5,670 bases of DNA from Nitrosarchaeum sp. (GTDB lineage Archaea; Thermoproteota; Nitrososphaeria; Nitrososphaerales; Nitrosopumilaceae): NCBI GenBank assembly GCA_004297665.1, contig SCUP01000186.1, positions 1 to 5,670 on the forward strand, in the 5' to 3' direction. This document shows positions 1 through 5,670 of this stretch, one piece after another. The notes below the pieces were generated by a model that worked only from the letters and a program-made list of their open reading frames with translations, did no database searches and was not told where the DNA came from. The stretch's first letter is position 1. Every line of letters begins with the position of its first letter. The translations under genes were made by a program, and so were the position numbers.

Positions 1-41
1 ACTTGACCATTCATCAGATCAATTGCAGGAATAACTTTCAT
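1..41 (-). CDS. hisA: HisA, ProFAR isomerase (N-terminal fragment)
   Basis: Only the first 13 complete codons are present; the gene runs off the left edge. They read MKVIPAIDLMNGQ, the hallmark first beta strand of the HisA (beta/alpha)8 barrel. Asp8 sits at the position of the family's catalytic aspartate. HisA performs the Amadori rearrangement of ProFAR to PRFAR, step 4 of histidine synthesis, in the cytoplasm. The ATG (41-39) overlaps the hisH stop codon as ATGA, so translation is probably coupled to hisH, and no clear Shine-Dalgarno sequence precedes it. The closely related HisF also begins with an aspartate-bearing first strand, but HisF usually carries a cysteine there (the 'IPCLDV' type), so HisA is strongly preferred. 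Its place after hisH agrees with many his operons. Confidence 0.9.
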   Translation of the reverse strand, partial: MKVIPAIDLMNGQ

Positions 42-646
42 TTTTTACACACATCTAGAAAGTTTTGAATCATGATTTTTCCAATTTTGCCAGATTTTTC
101 TGGGTGAAATTGTGTTCCAAAAAGATTACCTTGCTCAACAACTGCAGGTACCTTGATTCCATAATCAGATTCTGCTGTAATTACATCATTGTTTGTAGGC
201 TTTACTCTATACGAGTGCACAAAATAAACCCAAGCATTGTCATTGACTCCTTCAAGTATTTTACCAGATTTTTTAATTTCCAAATTATTCCATCCCATGT
301 GTGGAACTTTCATTGATGATGGAAGAATAATTACATCACCATTAATTACACCTAATCCCTTTTCATGTCCTTCTTCACTTTTATCAAAAAACATTTCCAT
401 TCCAAGACAAATTCCTAAAACAGGAGTGATGTCTTTTACATAATCATTAAAGTCAGTTTTTGATGATTTACGTATGCTTTTGATTGCAGGATCGAAATTT
501 CCTACTCCTGGAAGTAATAATCCAGAGTAAATATTTGGCTTGTCAAAATTAGTAATGACATCTACAGTGGCTCCTGTCTTTTCAAGTGAATTTTTTAGGC
601 TGAAAATGTTTCCAGCACCATAATCAAATATTGCAAGATGTGGCAT
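38..646 (-). CDS. hisH: HisH, glutaminase subunit of imidazole glycerol phosphate synthase
   Basis: This 202-residue protein has the usual HisH length and is a class I (triad) glutamine amidotransferase. It hydrolyses glutamine and channels ammonia to HisF, which makes imidazole glycerol phosphate and AICAR from PRFAR (step 5). Visible motifs are the N-terminal strand with DYGAGN (residues 8-13), PGVGNF (46-51) shaping the oxyanion-hole side, the nucleophile elbow GICLGMEMF with Cys80, PHMGWN (115-120) typical of HisH, and the C-terminal FGTQFHPEKSG with His181 and Glu183 completing the triad. The ATG at 646-644 directly follows the hisB stop (TAA then ATG, no gap), and an AAGG at 660-657 may act as a weak ribosome binding site. 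The end overlaps the hisA start. The partner HisF is not in the window. PdxT and other amidotransferases are less likely because of the HisH-specific PHMGWN segment and the operon context. Confidence 0.97.
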   Translation of the reverse strand: MPHLAIFDYGAGNIFSLKNSLEKTGATVDVITNFDKPNIYSGLLLPGVGNFDPAIKSIRKSSKTDFNDYVKDITPVLGICLGMEMFFDKSEEGHEKGLGVINGDVIILPSSMKVPHMGWNNLEIKKSGKILEGVNDNAWVYFVHSYRVKPTNNDVITAESDYGIKVPAVVEQGNLFGTQFHPEKSGKIGKIMIQNFLDVCKK

Positions 647-1234
647 TTACATTGAACCTTTTGTACTAGGAATGCCTTTTTGTTTTTTGTCATATGAAGA
701 CGCATCTCTGAATGCAACAGCCAATGATTTGATGGCAGCCTCTACTTTATGGTGATCATTGTCTCCATACTTTACAGTAAGGTGAATACAGCTGTTTAGG
801 TTTTGAAGAAGTGATTGGAAAAAGTGTTCCAAATCTTCTTTTGAAATGTCTTCAATTGTGTCTCGTTTAATTGACAGGACTAGTTTCCAAAATGGTCTTT
901 TTACTAGATCAATTGAAGCCTCAGCTAGAGATTCATCCATTGGTACAGATGCATAGCTAAATCTAGTAATGCTACTTCTTGTTCCCAAAGCTTTGTCAAT
1001 GGCCAAGCCTATAGTAATTGCAGTATCTTCAATCAAGTGATGTTCGATTTTATCATTTGATTTTGCATTAACTTTAAGATCCATCATCCCATGTTTTCCA
1101 AAAGCTGTGATTAGATGATCAAGAAAATTAATTCCAGTCTGAATTGTGGTTTTTCCGGTTCCATCCAAATTAACAGAGACAGATACTGTAGTTTCTTTTG
1201 TACTACGGTTTACAGAGCTTTTTCTTGGTGTCAT
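647..1234 (-). CDS. hisB: HisB, imidazoleglycerol-phosphate dehydratase (monofunctional)
   Basis: From the ATG at 1234 this is 195 residues, normal for monofunctional IGPD, which dehydrates imidazole glycerol phosphate to imidazole acetol phosphate (step 6). The family is an Mn-dependent oligomer with duplicated half-domains. Both metal motifs are present: HHLIED (65-70) and DNDHHKVEA (158-166, His161, His162, Glu165). Other hallmarks are FLDH (38-41), MDESLAEA (99-106), the RPFW segment (113-116) and the C-terminal signature IPSTKGSM (188-195). There is no phosphatase domain fused to it, unlike the bifunctional enterobacterial HisB; that activity probably sits in the preceding HAD gene. A GTG three codons upstream (1243-1241) would add M-K-N and also follows the HAD stop. 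I prefer the ATG because GTGA at 1243-1240 could serve as a weak Shine-Dalgarno element five bases before it, and because MTxRK-type beginnings are familiar in this family. The start remains uncertain by three codons. Confidence 0.95.
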   Translation of the reverse strand: MTPRKSSVNRSTKETTVSVSVNLDGTGKTTIQTGINFLDHLITAFGKHGMMDLKVNAKSNDKIEHHLIEDTAITIGLAIDKALGTRSSITRFSYASVPMDESLAEASIDLVKRPFWKLVLSIKRDTIEDISKEDLEHFFQSLLQNLNSCIHLTVKYGDNDHHKVEAAIKSLAVAFRDASSYDKKQKGIPSTKGSM

Positions 1235-1260
1235 ATTTTTCACGGAAGTTGTACTTTGTC

Positions 1261-2235
1261 TTATTCTAAATTTAACATCTTCGGAATCAAATTAATAGAT
1301 TCCAAGACTAATTTAGCCCCATTATGCTGAAATAATTCCAATTTTTCTTGGGGATTTTTGCTGGTTCCTATAATTCCACAAAAAGTGGTTTTACAGCCTT
1401 GTTCTGTGGCCTTTTTAGCCATGATAAAATCCTCCATCGAATCACCAACGTAAATGCAATGATTACAGTTCATGCCATTAATTGAACGAATTAAAGATTC
1501 AGGATTGGGCTTTGCAAGTTCCCTTGGCTCGTCTTCCAGAAATGCAGAATTTTTCAGATCAAATTTATCTAATAATGATTTGAGAGAGTATCTAATTGAT
1601 TCTTTTCCTCGTCCAGATACAATTGAAAGTTTAGAAGCAAATCTTTTTTGTAGTTTTTCAATTAGAGAATTATTCACTATAACAATATCATTTTTTATCA
1701 AGCCAGATTCTGAAAATTGAGATGATTGTTTGAAGAGTTTACTGTATAGTTCCGGTCCATAAAAGATTTGATCAAATATTTGGTATAATGAATTATCATG
1801 ATGCGTTCCAGGATACGATAATTTATTTTTGATATCACCTATATCTACAAGTTTCTCAAGATATTTTTCTACAGATGAAATGCCCGAATAATCAGCATTA
1901 GATATTACATCAAAAATAAACTCATGTTGTGATTTGTTTAATTTTTTTGCAGCAACCAAAGAAAGAATTGCTGCATATGCCAAATCAACTTCATCATTGA
2001 ATCCACCACTAGATTTGAATCCATCAATAATTTTAGAATCAATTTTAATGCTATCAGTGATTTGAGAAAAATTTTCTAAAACATATTTTACAGTTGTATC
2101 TATTGCAAGATCATACGACTTTGTGATATCGATTAATACACCATCACAGTCAAATATTATTCCATCTGCAGAGAACAAATCATTTGAAATAGAATCATCT
2201 AGATAAATTCCTGGTTGTTTTTTTGTTAATGTCAT
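1261..2235 (-). CDS. HAD-superfamily phosphatase, candidate histidinol-phosphate phosphatase
   Basis: This 324-residue protein carries the four HAD motifs in order. Motif I is [12 protein letters not shown] with nucleophile Asp29 and acid/base Asp31. Motif II is SIVSGRG with Ser207, motif III is AKPNP with Lys242, and motif IV is YVGDSMEDF with Asp265 and Asp269. The core is thus an intact, probably Mg-dependent phosphohydrolase with no signal peptide or membrane segment. Between motifs I and II lies an unusually large, mostly helical cap (about residues 36-200), including a GGFNDEVDL stretch (77-85). From memory this resembles an archaeal/cyanobacterial HAD-IA subfamily (the TIGR01548 type), which I cannot confirm here. 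The gene starts in an ATGA overlap with hisC (step 7), sits 26 bases before hisB (step 6), and no other phosphatase is present, so removal of phosphate from histidinol phosphate (step 8) is the natural inference. Sequence alone does not fix the substrate. Residues 1-20 precede the first core strand, and no later Met offers another start. Confidence 0.88.
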   Translation of the reverse strand: MTLTKKQPGIYLDDSISNDLFSADGIIFDCDGVLIDITKSYDLAIDTTVKYVLENFSQITDSIKIDSKIIDGFKSSGGFNDEVDLAYAAILSLVAAKKLNKSQHEFIFDVISNADYSGISSVEKYLEKLVDIGDIKNKLSYPGTHHDNSLYQIFDQIFYGPELYSKLFKQSSQFSESGLIKNDIVIVNNSLIEKLQKRFASKLSIVSGRGKESIRYSLKSLLDKFDLKNSAFLEDEPRELAKPNPESLIRSINGMNCNHCIYVGDSMEDFIMAKKATEQGCKTTFCGIIGTSKNPQEKLELFQHNGAKLVLESINLIPKMLNLE

Positions 2236-3302
2236 CCTAGTAAGTCACGAATTGCAAGTAAAAATTTAGAGTTCATTTCCTTAGTTCCAACTGTAACTCG
2301 AAGACAACCTTCATGTTTTCCAATTTTTCCTAATTTCTTAATTGATATTCCTTGTTCTGCAAGAGCATCGTAGACTCTTTTGTGAGAGCCATGGGCATCA
2401 AATAGTACAAAATTAGCCTTGGAATTAAAGACTTCAAAGGCATCATATTTTCTAAGGTTTTCAATTATTCTTTTTCGCTCTTCTTTGATTATTTCTACTG
2501 CGTCTTTCATTTGAGCAGATTGTTCCAATGCAAGTATGGCAGATTCAATTGTAAGTGTACTAACAGGATACGGATATTGCAAGACATGATTAAAGGCATC
2601 TGTGAATTGTTTGTTTGCAATAAAATATCCCAATCTTAAACCAGCTAGACCAAATGACTTTGAGAGTGTTTGTACAACAACTAGATTTTCCTGAGATTTT
2701 ACCATATTAGATAAAGAGAAATCGCCAAATTCACCATATGCTTCATCAATTATTATTAATCCATCAAAAGATTTTACCAATTTTTGTAAATCATTTTTTT
2801 GGAACTGAAATCCAGTTGGATTATTTGGAGAATCAAGATACAAGATATCTGCATTTTTTGATACTTTGAGAAATTCCTTGACATCTAGTGTCATATCATT
2901 TGAAAAAGGAATTGCAGTGACAGGAATAGAATACAGTTTACATCTTTCTTCAAAAAATCCAAATGTGGGATTTGATGTAAGAATTCGGGTTTGCTTTGAG
3001 GCAAAATTTGAAAGGATCAAATCCAGTATTTGATCAGAGCCATTTCCAACCCCAATCATAGAAGAATCTACTTTAAGAAATTTTGATAGTTGATTAATCA
3101 AACGTTCCACTCCGCCCAAAGGATATTCCCTGACATCACAATTTTTTTTGGCGTCAGTAATTAGATCTTGTTGGAATTGTTTAGAGATAACATAGTTTTC
3201 ATTAGAATCAAGCTTAAGTGCATCGGGATGTATCTCTGGTTTTTGATATCCACCAATAGAAGAAAATTCTTTAATTTTTTTGTTAAACCAATCTTTTTTC
3301 AT
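2232..3302 (-). CDS. hisC: HisC, histidinol-phosphate aminotransferase
   Basis: This 356-residue fold-type I PLP enzyme transfers the amino group of glutamate to imidazole acetol phosphate, giving histidinol phosphate (step 7). The expected landmarks are present: LDSNEN near the N-terminus (31-36), REYP with Tyr60, GNGSD (86-90) cradling the cofactor phosphate, SPNNPTG with Asn161, IIIDEAYGEF with Asp186 pairing to the pyridine nitrogen, and TLSKSFGLAGLRLGY with the Schiff-base Lys215 and Arg223. LRVTVGT near the C-terminus carries Arg335, expected to bind the substrate carboxylate or phosphate. Length matches the family. The ATG (3302-3300) overlaps the hisD stop as ATGA and is preceded by the best Shine-Dalgarno match in the window (GAGGT, 3312-3308). 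Its own end overlaps the HAD gene by ATGA. HisC-like enzymes sometimes act on aromatic amino acids or cobalamin precursors (CobD), but placement between hisD and hisB makes HisC close to certain. Confidence 0.97.
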   Translation of the reverse strand: MKKDWFNKKIKEFSSIGGYQKPEIHPDALKLDSNENYVISKQFQQDLITDAKKNCDVREYPLGGVERLINQLSKFLKVDSSMIGVGNGSDQILDLILSNFASKQTRILTSNPTFGFFEERCKLYSIPVTAIPFSNDMTLDVKEFLKVSKNADILYLDSPNNPTGFQFQKNDLQKLVKSFDGLIIIDEAYGEFGDFSLSNMVKSQENLVVVQTLSKSFGLAGLRLGYFIANKQFTDAFNHVLQYPYPVSTLTIESAILALEQSAQMKDAVEIIKEERKRIIENLRKYDAFEVFNSKANFVLFDAHGSHKRVYDALAEQGISIKKLGKIGKHEGCLRVTVGTKEMNSKFLLAIRDLLG

Positions 3303-4567
3303 AGTCTACCTCGTACTGCTTCATAGTGATTTGGAAGTCCTTCTGCTTCAGTAAATATTTCCACGTGTTTTGAAATTTTAGATAAAACTGACTTTGAAGC
3401 AGATATCTGAGTGTTTACCTTGATAAAGTCCAAAACTGAAAGCGAGCCCCTTATTTTACCAAATCCGTTTGTGGGTAAAATATGATTTGAGCCTAAAAGA
3501 TAGTCACTTGCAGATGACGGGGTATCATTTCCTAGCAGTACTAATCCAGAAGAGGTAATTTTTGATGCAAAATCATTGGGATTTTTTGTCATAATTTGTA
3601 GGTGTTCAGGAGCCAATTCATTTGCAAGTTTTGTCATATCTGAGTTATTTTTGCATATTGCAATAAAGCCATTTTCTTTAAGACTAGTTTTTACAAAATT
3701 ACTTCTCTTGATTTTATTAGATAATTCAGTGATAATTTTATCCACTGATTTTGCAAGTTTTTCTGAATTTGTTATCAAATAACAAAAAGTATCATCGCTA
3801 TGTTCTGATTGGGAGATGAGATCTAGTGCGATATATCGTGGGTTTGCAGTTGCATCTGCAATAATTCCTAATTCGGTAGGACCTGCAAGCATATCAATTG
3901 CTGTTCTCTCGCTAATCATTGATTTTGCAATTGTTACAAATGCACCACCAGGCCCAACTATTTTATCTACTTTAGATATTGATTTTGTACCAAATGATAG
4001 TGCGGCAATTGCTTGAGCACCACCAACTCTGTAAATTTCATTTGCGCCACATAGATCTGCAGCTACAATAGTTAATGGATCAATTTTTCCATCAGAATTA
4101 GGAGGAGATACAACTACGATTCTCTTGACTCCTGCAATTTTTGCAGGAATTACAGACATGATAACAGAGCTTGGATATTTTGCTAGACCACCTGGAATGT
4201 AACATCCTACACTTTGTATTGATACAAATTTCTTTGAAATTTTTATCCCATCTGTGGAGATGATTTTATTTGTTAAGATGGATTTTACAGCGGATTCAGT
4301 TTTCTCCAGTCTTGATTTAGATAATTGTATTGCAGATATTTGATTTTTAGATACTTGGGAATATGCGTCTTTTATTTCAGTTTGTGATAAACGTAATGAA
4401 GTAATTTTGGCACCGTTAAATTTTTTCTCATATTTTTTTATGGCTGAATCTCCATTTTTTTGTACGTTTTTTAAAATAGATTCTACTATAGACTTGTTTT
4501 TTTGTGGCTGTTTTGGTAATACTTGAGCTACAAATTTTTGGACATTAGCTACTCGAATTATTTTCAT
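3299..4567 (-). CDS. hisD: HisD, histidinol dehydrogenase
   Basis: HisD oxidises histidinol to histidine in two NAD-dependent steps (steps 9-10), using zinc. From the ATG at 4567 it has 422 residues, near the usual 420-440. By alignment to the well-studied bacterial enzyme, the zinc ligands are Gln253 and His256 (ISQSEHSDD), Asp355 (SSASDYLLGSNHILPT) and His414 (GLPNHYEAVRGRL). The catalytic pair is Glu321-His322 (ELAPEHLQI). The nucleotide-binding side shows YIPGGLAKYPSSV (123-135), VGGAQAIAAL (181-190) and IVGPGGAFVTIAK (203-215). In the last motif the usually strongly conserved Asn of GPGN is Gly208. The ATG overlaps the hisG stop as TGATG. A TTG one codon upstream (4570-4568) is possible but has nothing to favour it. 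A GTGAT at 4583-4579 is a distant, weak ribosome binding match. The C-terminus overlaps hisC by ATGA. Confidence 0.97.
   Translation of the reverse strand: MKIIRVANVQKFVAQVLPKQPQKNKSIVESILKNVQKNGDSAIKKYEKKFNGAKITSLRLSQTEIKDAYSQVSKNQISAIQLSKSRLEKTESAVKSILTNKIISTDGIKISKKFVSIQSVGCYIPGGLAKYPSSVIMSVIPAKIAGVKRIVVVSPPNSDGKIDPLTIVAADLCGANEIYRVGGAQAIAALSFGTKSISKVDKIVGPGGAFVTIAKSMISERTAIDMLAGPTELGIIADATANPRYIALDLISQSEHSDDTFCYLITNSEKLAKSVDKIITELSNKIKRSNFVKTSLKENGFIAICKNNSDMTKLANELAPEHLQIMTKNPNDFASKITSSGLVLLGNDTPSSASDYLLGSNHILPTNGFGKIRGSLSVLDFIKVNTQISASKSVLSKISKHVEIFTEAEGLPNHYEAVRGRL
3308..3312 (-). promoter_or_regulatory. Shine-Dalgarno site of hisC
   Basis: The minus strand reads GAGGT followed by five bases and then the hisC ATG at 3302. 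This complements the archaeal 16S rRNA 3' end (CACCUCC type) and lies inside the last codons of hisD (the VRGRL end). It is the clearest ribosome binding site among the internal genes. The other starts rely on overlap or weak GTGA/AAGG matches, so hisC may be independently loaded with ribosomes. Confidence 0.6.
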
Positions 4568-5544
4568 CAATTTTCTTCATCACGCTTAATCTCCTCTAGC
4601 TCTAGAATTTGTCGTGGTTCATGAACTACTAATCCCTGTGCAATTTTTCTTAGTTTTGGAATTAATTTGTGAAAGTCTTCTTTTTGAATAACTGTGTTTA
4701 TTCCATACCATCCTTTTTCGCTAAGTGGACTTATTGTTGGTTTTTTAAGAGAAGGTATCTGGTCTAGTAGTTTTTTGAGATTCTTTTCTTCTACATTAAG
4801 GTAAATGTGAAGATATTTCCTTCCATGTACGGCACCTCGCATTAAAGTTACAATATCAAATATTTTTTCACGTTTTTGTGGATCCCTTAGAGATTTTTTG
4901 TTAACAATCAAATGTGCAGTAGATGTCAGAATCTCATCTACAATTTTTAATTTATTTTGTTTTAGTGTAGTCCCAGTCTCAGTGACATCCATTATTGCAT
5001 CAACATCTTCAGGGGGTTTTGCCTCTGTTGCACCAAACGATAAATGAATTTGAACGCTCTTGTTTGTACCAAGTCTAACCCAAGGTGTCACAATCAATGG
5101 ATCTTTTGTGCCATAATATTTTTTATAAGATTTACATTGTTTTAGAAATTTTGATGCAGTAGTAAGATACTCAGATGATATACGAAGTGTTTTTTTCTTT
5201 TTAGCATAATCCGCTATCATTTCATCTAGATTTTTGTAGTGGTATTTGTCAGGAAATGCGACAACTAGTCGAATTTTTCCATACTCTAAATCCAATATTG
5301 CTTCAACGTCTGCTTTAGTTTCACCAACCCAGTCCTTTCCAGTTATACCAACATCATACAATCCTTCAGCTACTAATGTTGGAATTTCTTGTGGTCTGAG
5401 CATTTTTACAACAATGTTTGGATCATCAAGATACACTCGATATGTTCTGTCTTTTCTATTTACTTTAGTCCATGATCTCTCAAGAAGTTTGAAGGTTGCC
5501 TCTTCAAGACTGCCTTTTGGTATGGCAAATTTAACCTGAGACAT
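4567..5544 (-). CDS. hisG: HisG, ATP phosphoribosyltransferase (long form)
   Basis: HisG condenses ATP with PRPP to phosphoribosyl-ATP, the committed and normally histidine-inhibited first step. From the ATG at 5544 it is 325 residues. The N-terminus has FAIPKGSLEE (6-15), followed by the PRT-fold core with LVAEGLYDVGITGKDWV (57-73). The PRPP-binding loop is DAIMDVTETGTTLKQN (182-197). Residues from about 240 on (YLHIYLNVEE, then SLKKPTISPL at 265-274) form the ACT-like regulatory domain of the long form, so no HisZ partner is needed and feedback by histidine is expected. Compared with the roughly 290-300 residues of typical long HisG, the stretch at about 140-178 looks like an insertion, and there is a charged C-terminal tail. 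The ATG is chosen over an in-frame GTG at 5559 because the TATA box centre is about 26 bases upstream of the ATG, which would leave the GTG upstream of the transcript start. First gene of the operon; its stop overlaps hisD. Confidence 0.96.
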   Translation of the reverse strand: MSQVKFAIPKGSLEEATFKLLERSWTKVNRKDRTYRVYLDDPNIVVKMLRPQEIPTLVAEGLYDVGITGKDWVGETKADVEAILDLEYGKIRLVVAFPDKYHYKNLDEMIADYAKKKKTLRISSEYLTTASKFLKQCKSYKKYYGTKDPLIVTPWVRLGTNKSVQIHLSFGATEAKPPEDVDAIMDVTETGTTLKQNKLKIVDEILTSTAHLIVNKKSLRDPQKREKIFDIVTLMRGAVHGRKYLHIYLNVEEKNLKKLLDQIPSLKKPTISPLSEKGWYGINTVIQKEDFHKLIPKLRKIAQGLVVHEPRQILELEEIKRDEEN

Positions 5545-5566
5545 TGTTGGTTTTTTCACTTTTTAT

Positions 5567-5574
5567 CTATATAA
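5567..5574 (-). promoter_or_regulatory. TATA box of the his operon promoter
   Basis: The minus strand reads TTATATAG here, a good archaeal TATA element, in the 38-base spacer between the upstream stop codon and hisG. Its centre lies about 26 bases before the A of the hisG ATG at 5544, the usual TATA-to-start distance in archaea. Transcription should therefore begin at or within a base or two of the start codon, giving a leaderless message and leaving no room for a leader peptide, riboswitch or attenuator. The bases just upstream (ATCCAA) would cover the BRE position, but no strong BRE is evident. I see no convincing operator palindrome. Confidence 0.65.
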
Positions 5575-5582
5575 TTGGATGT

Positions 5583-5670
5583 TTAAATTTGCTCTAGTAA
5601 TTCTTTAGCTCTATCAAGTGAAATTTTCTTTTCCTCAATCATTTTCTGTACAATTTTATCTACTTGATCA
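5583..5670 (-). CDS. C-terminal end of an unrecognised protein
   Basis: The last 28 codons and a TAA stop (5585-5583) of a minus-strand gene are visible; the rest lies beyond the right edge. The residues begin DQVDKIVQKM and end RAKELLEQI, all hydrophilic and probably two short helices around an ISLDRA turn. The pattern of a helix, a short 'K-I-S' turn and an 'A-K-E-L-L' helix recalls short C-terminal helical hairpins of the SHOCT-like type, but this is only a resemblance and no function should be assigned. It ends 38 bases before the hisG ATG, in the same direction, with no T-rich terminator on its coding strand in between. Some read-through into the his operon is therefore possible even though hisG has its own TATA box. 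The reading frame is open to the edge and its codon use matches the neighbours. Confidence 0.6.
   Translation of the reverse strand, partial: DQVDKIVQKMIEEKKISLDRAKELLEQI

Noticed and set aside
41..46. Runs of T on the plus strand (here and at many other places) as terminators
   Set aside because: They are complements of lysine codons (AAA) within minus-strand genes. No T-run with a terminator-like setting exists on the transcribed sense between genes.
1261..2235. HAD gene as a fused or broken N-terminal half of a bifunctional HisB
   Set aside because: It has its own start and stop, a 26-base gap before hisB, and a large cap unlike the compact HisB N-terminal phosphatase. No frameshift joins the two.
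4568..4570. TTG as the hisD start
   Set aside because: It is immediately followed by an ATG in frame, adds one residue only, and has no ribosome-binding support of its own.
5246..5539. Plus-strand open frame of 97 codons opposite hisG
   Set aside because: It is antisense to a well-supported HisG frame, matches no recognisable family, and is typical of a chance frame opposite AT-rich coding DNA. The same holds for the shorter plus-strand frames opposite hisH, hisB, the HAD gene and hisD.
5557..5559. GTG as the hisG start
   Set aside because: It lies only about 11 bases from the TATA box centre, upstream of the expected transcript start. The ATG at 5544 gives the normal HisG beginning (MSQVKFAIPKG).
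5583..5590. TTTAAA-like sequence as an alternative TATA box
   Set aside because: It covers the stop codon of the upstream gene and would place the transcript start about 40 bases before the hisG ATG, with no Shine-Dalgarno in that leader. The TTATATAG element fits better.

Overview
The window is a compact histidine biosynthesis operon read entirely on the minus strand, from right to left: tail of an unrecognised gene, then hisG, hisD, hisC, a HAD-family phosphatase, hisB, hisH and the first 13 codons of hisA. The DNA is AT-rich. Genes overlap by one to four bases or abut, a TATA box lies just upstream of hisG, and the proteins are lysine- and isoleucine-rich. This gene order and composition suggest a low-GC ammonia-oxidising archaeon of the Nitrosopumilus/Nitrosarchaeum type (Thaumarchaeota/Nitrososphaerota). 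The lineage is inferred from composition, promoter form and remembered gene order; no rRNA is present to prove it.

Right edge (5583-5670): the last 28 codons of a minus-strand gene with a helical, charged C-terminus. Positions 5545-5582 are a 38-base spacer holding an archaeal TATA element (5567-5574), spaced so that transcription should begin at or next to the hisG ATG at 5544 (a leaderless mRNA). Positions 4567-5544 hisG, 3299-4567 hisD, 2232-3302 hisC and 1261-2235 the HAD phosphatase are chained by TGATG or ATGA stop/start overlaps. The only internal gap is 26 bases, between the HAD gene and hisB (647-1234). The hisB stop codon directly abuts the hisH start (38-646), and hisH overlaps hisA (1-41, continuing off the left edge) by ATGA.

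Together the genes encode step 1 (HisG), step 4 (HisA), the glutaminase half of step 5 (HisH), step 6 (HisB), step 7 (HisC), probably step 8 (the HAD protein as histidinol-phosphate phosphatase) and steps 9-10 (HisD). HisF and HisI/HisE are not in the window and would be expected just beyond the left edge. The phosphatase is the one enzyme whose identity rests on context as well as motifs. Several start codons are refined from the longest possible ORFs: hisG to ATG 5544, hisD to ATG 4567 and hisB to ATG 1234. I found no mobile element, repeat array, CRISPR, RNA gene or novel system; this is mostly an ordinary housekeeping locus. The points of interest are the phosphatase, the leaderless promoter arrangement and a few family-level oddities.
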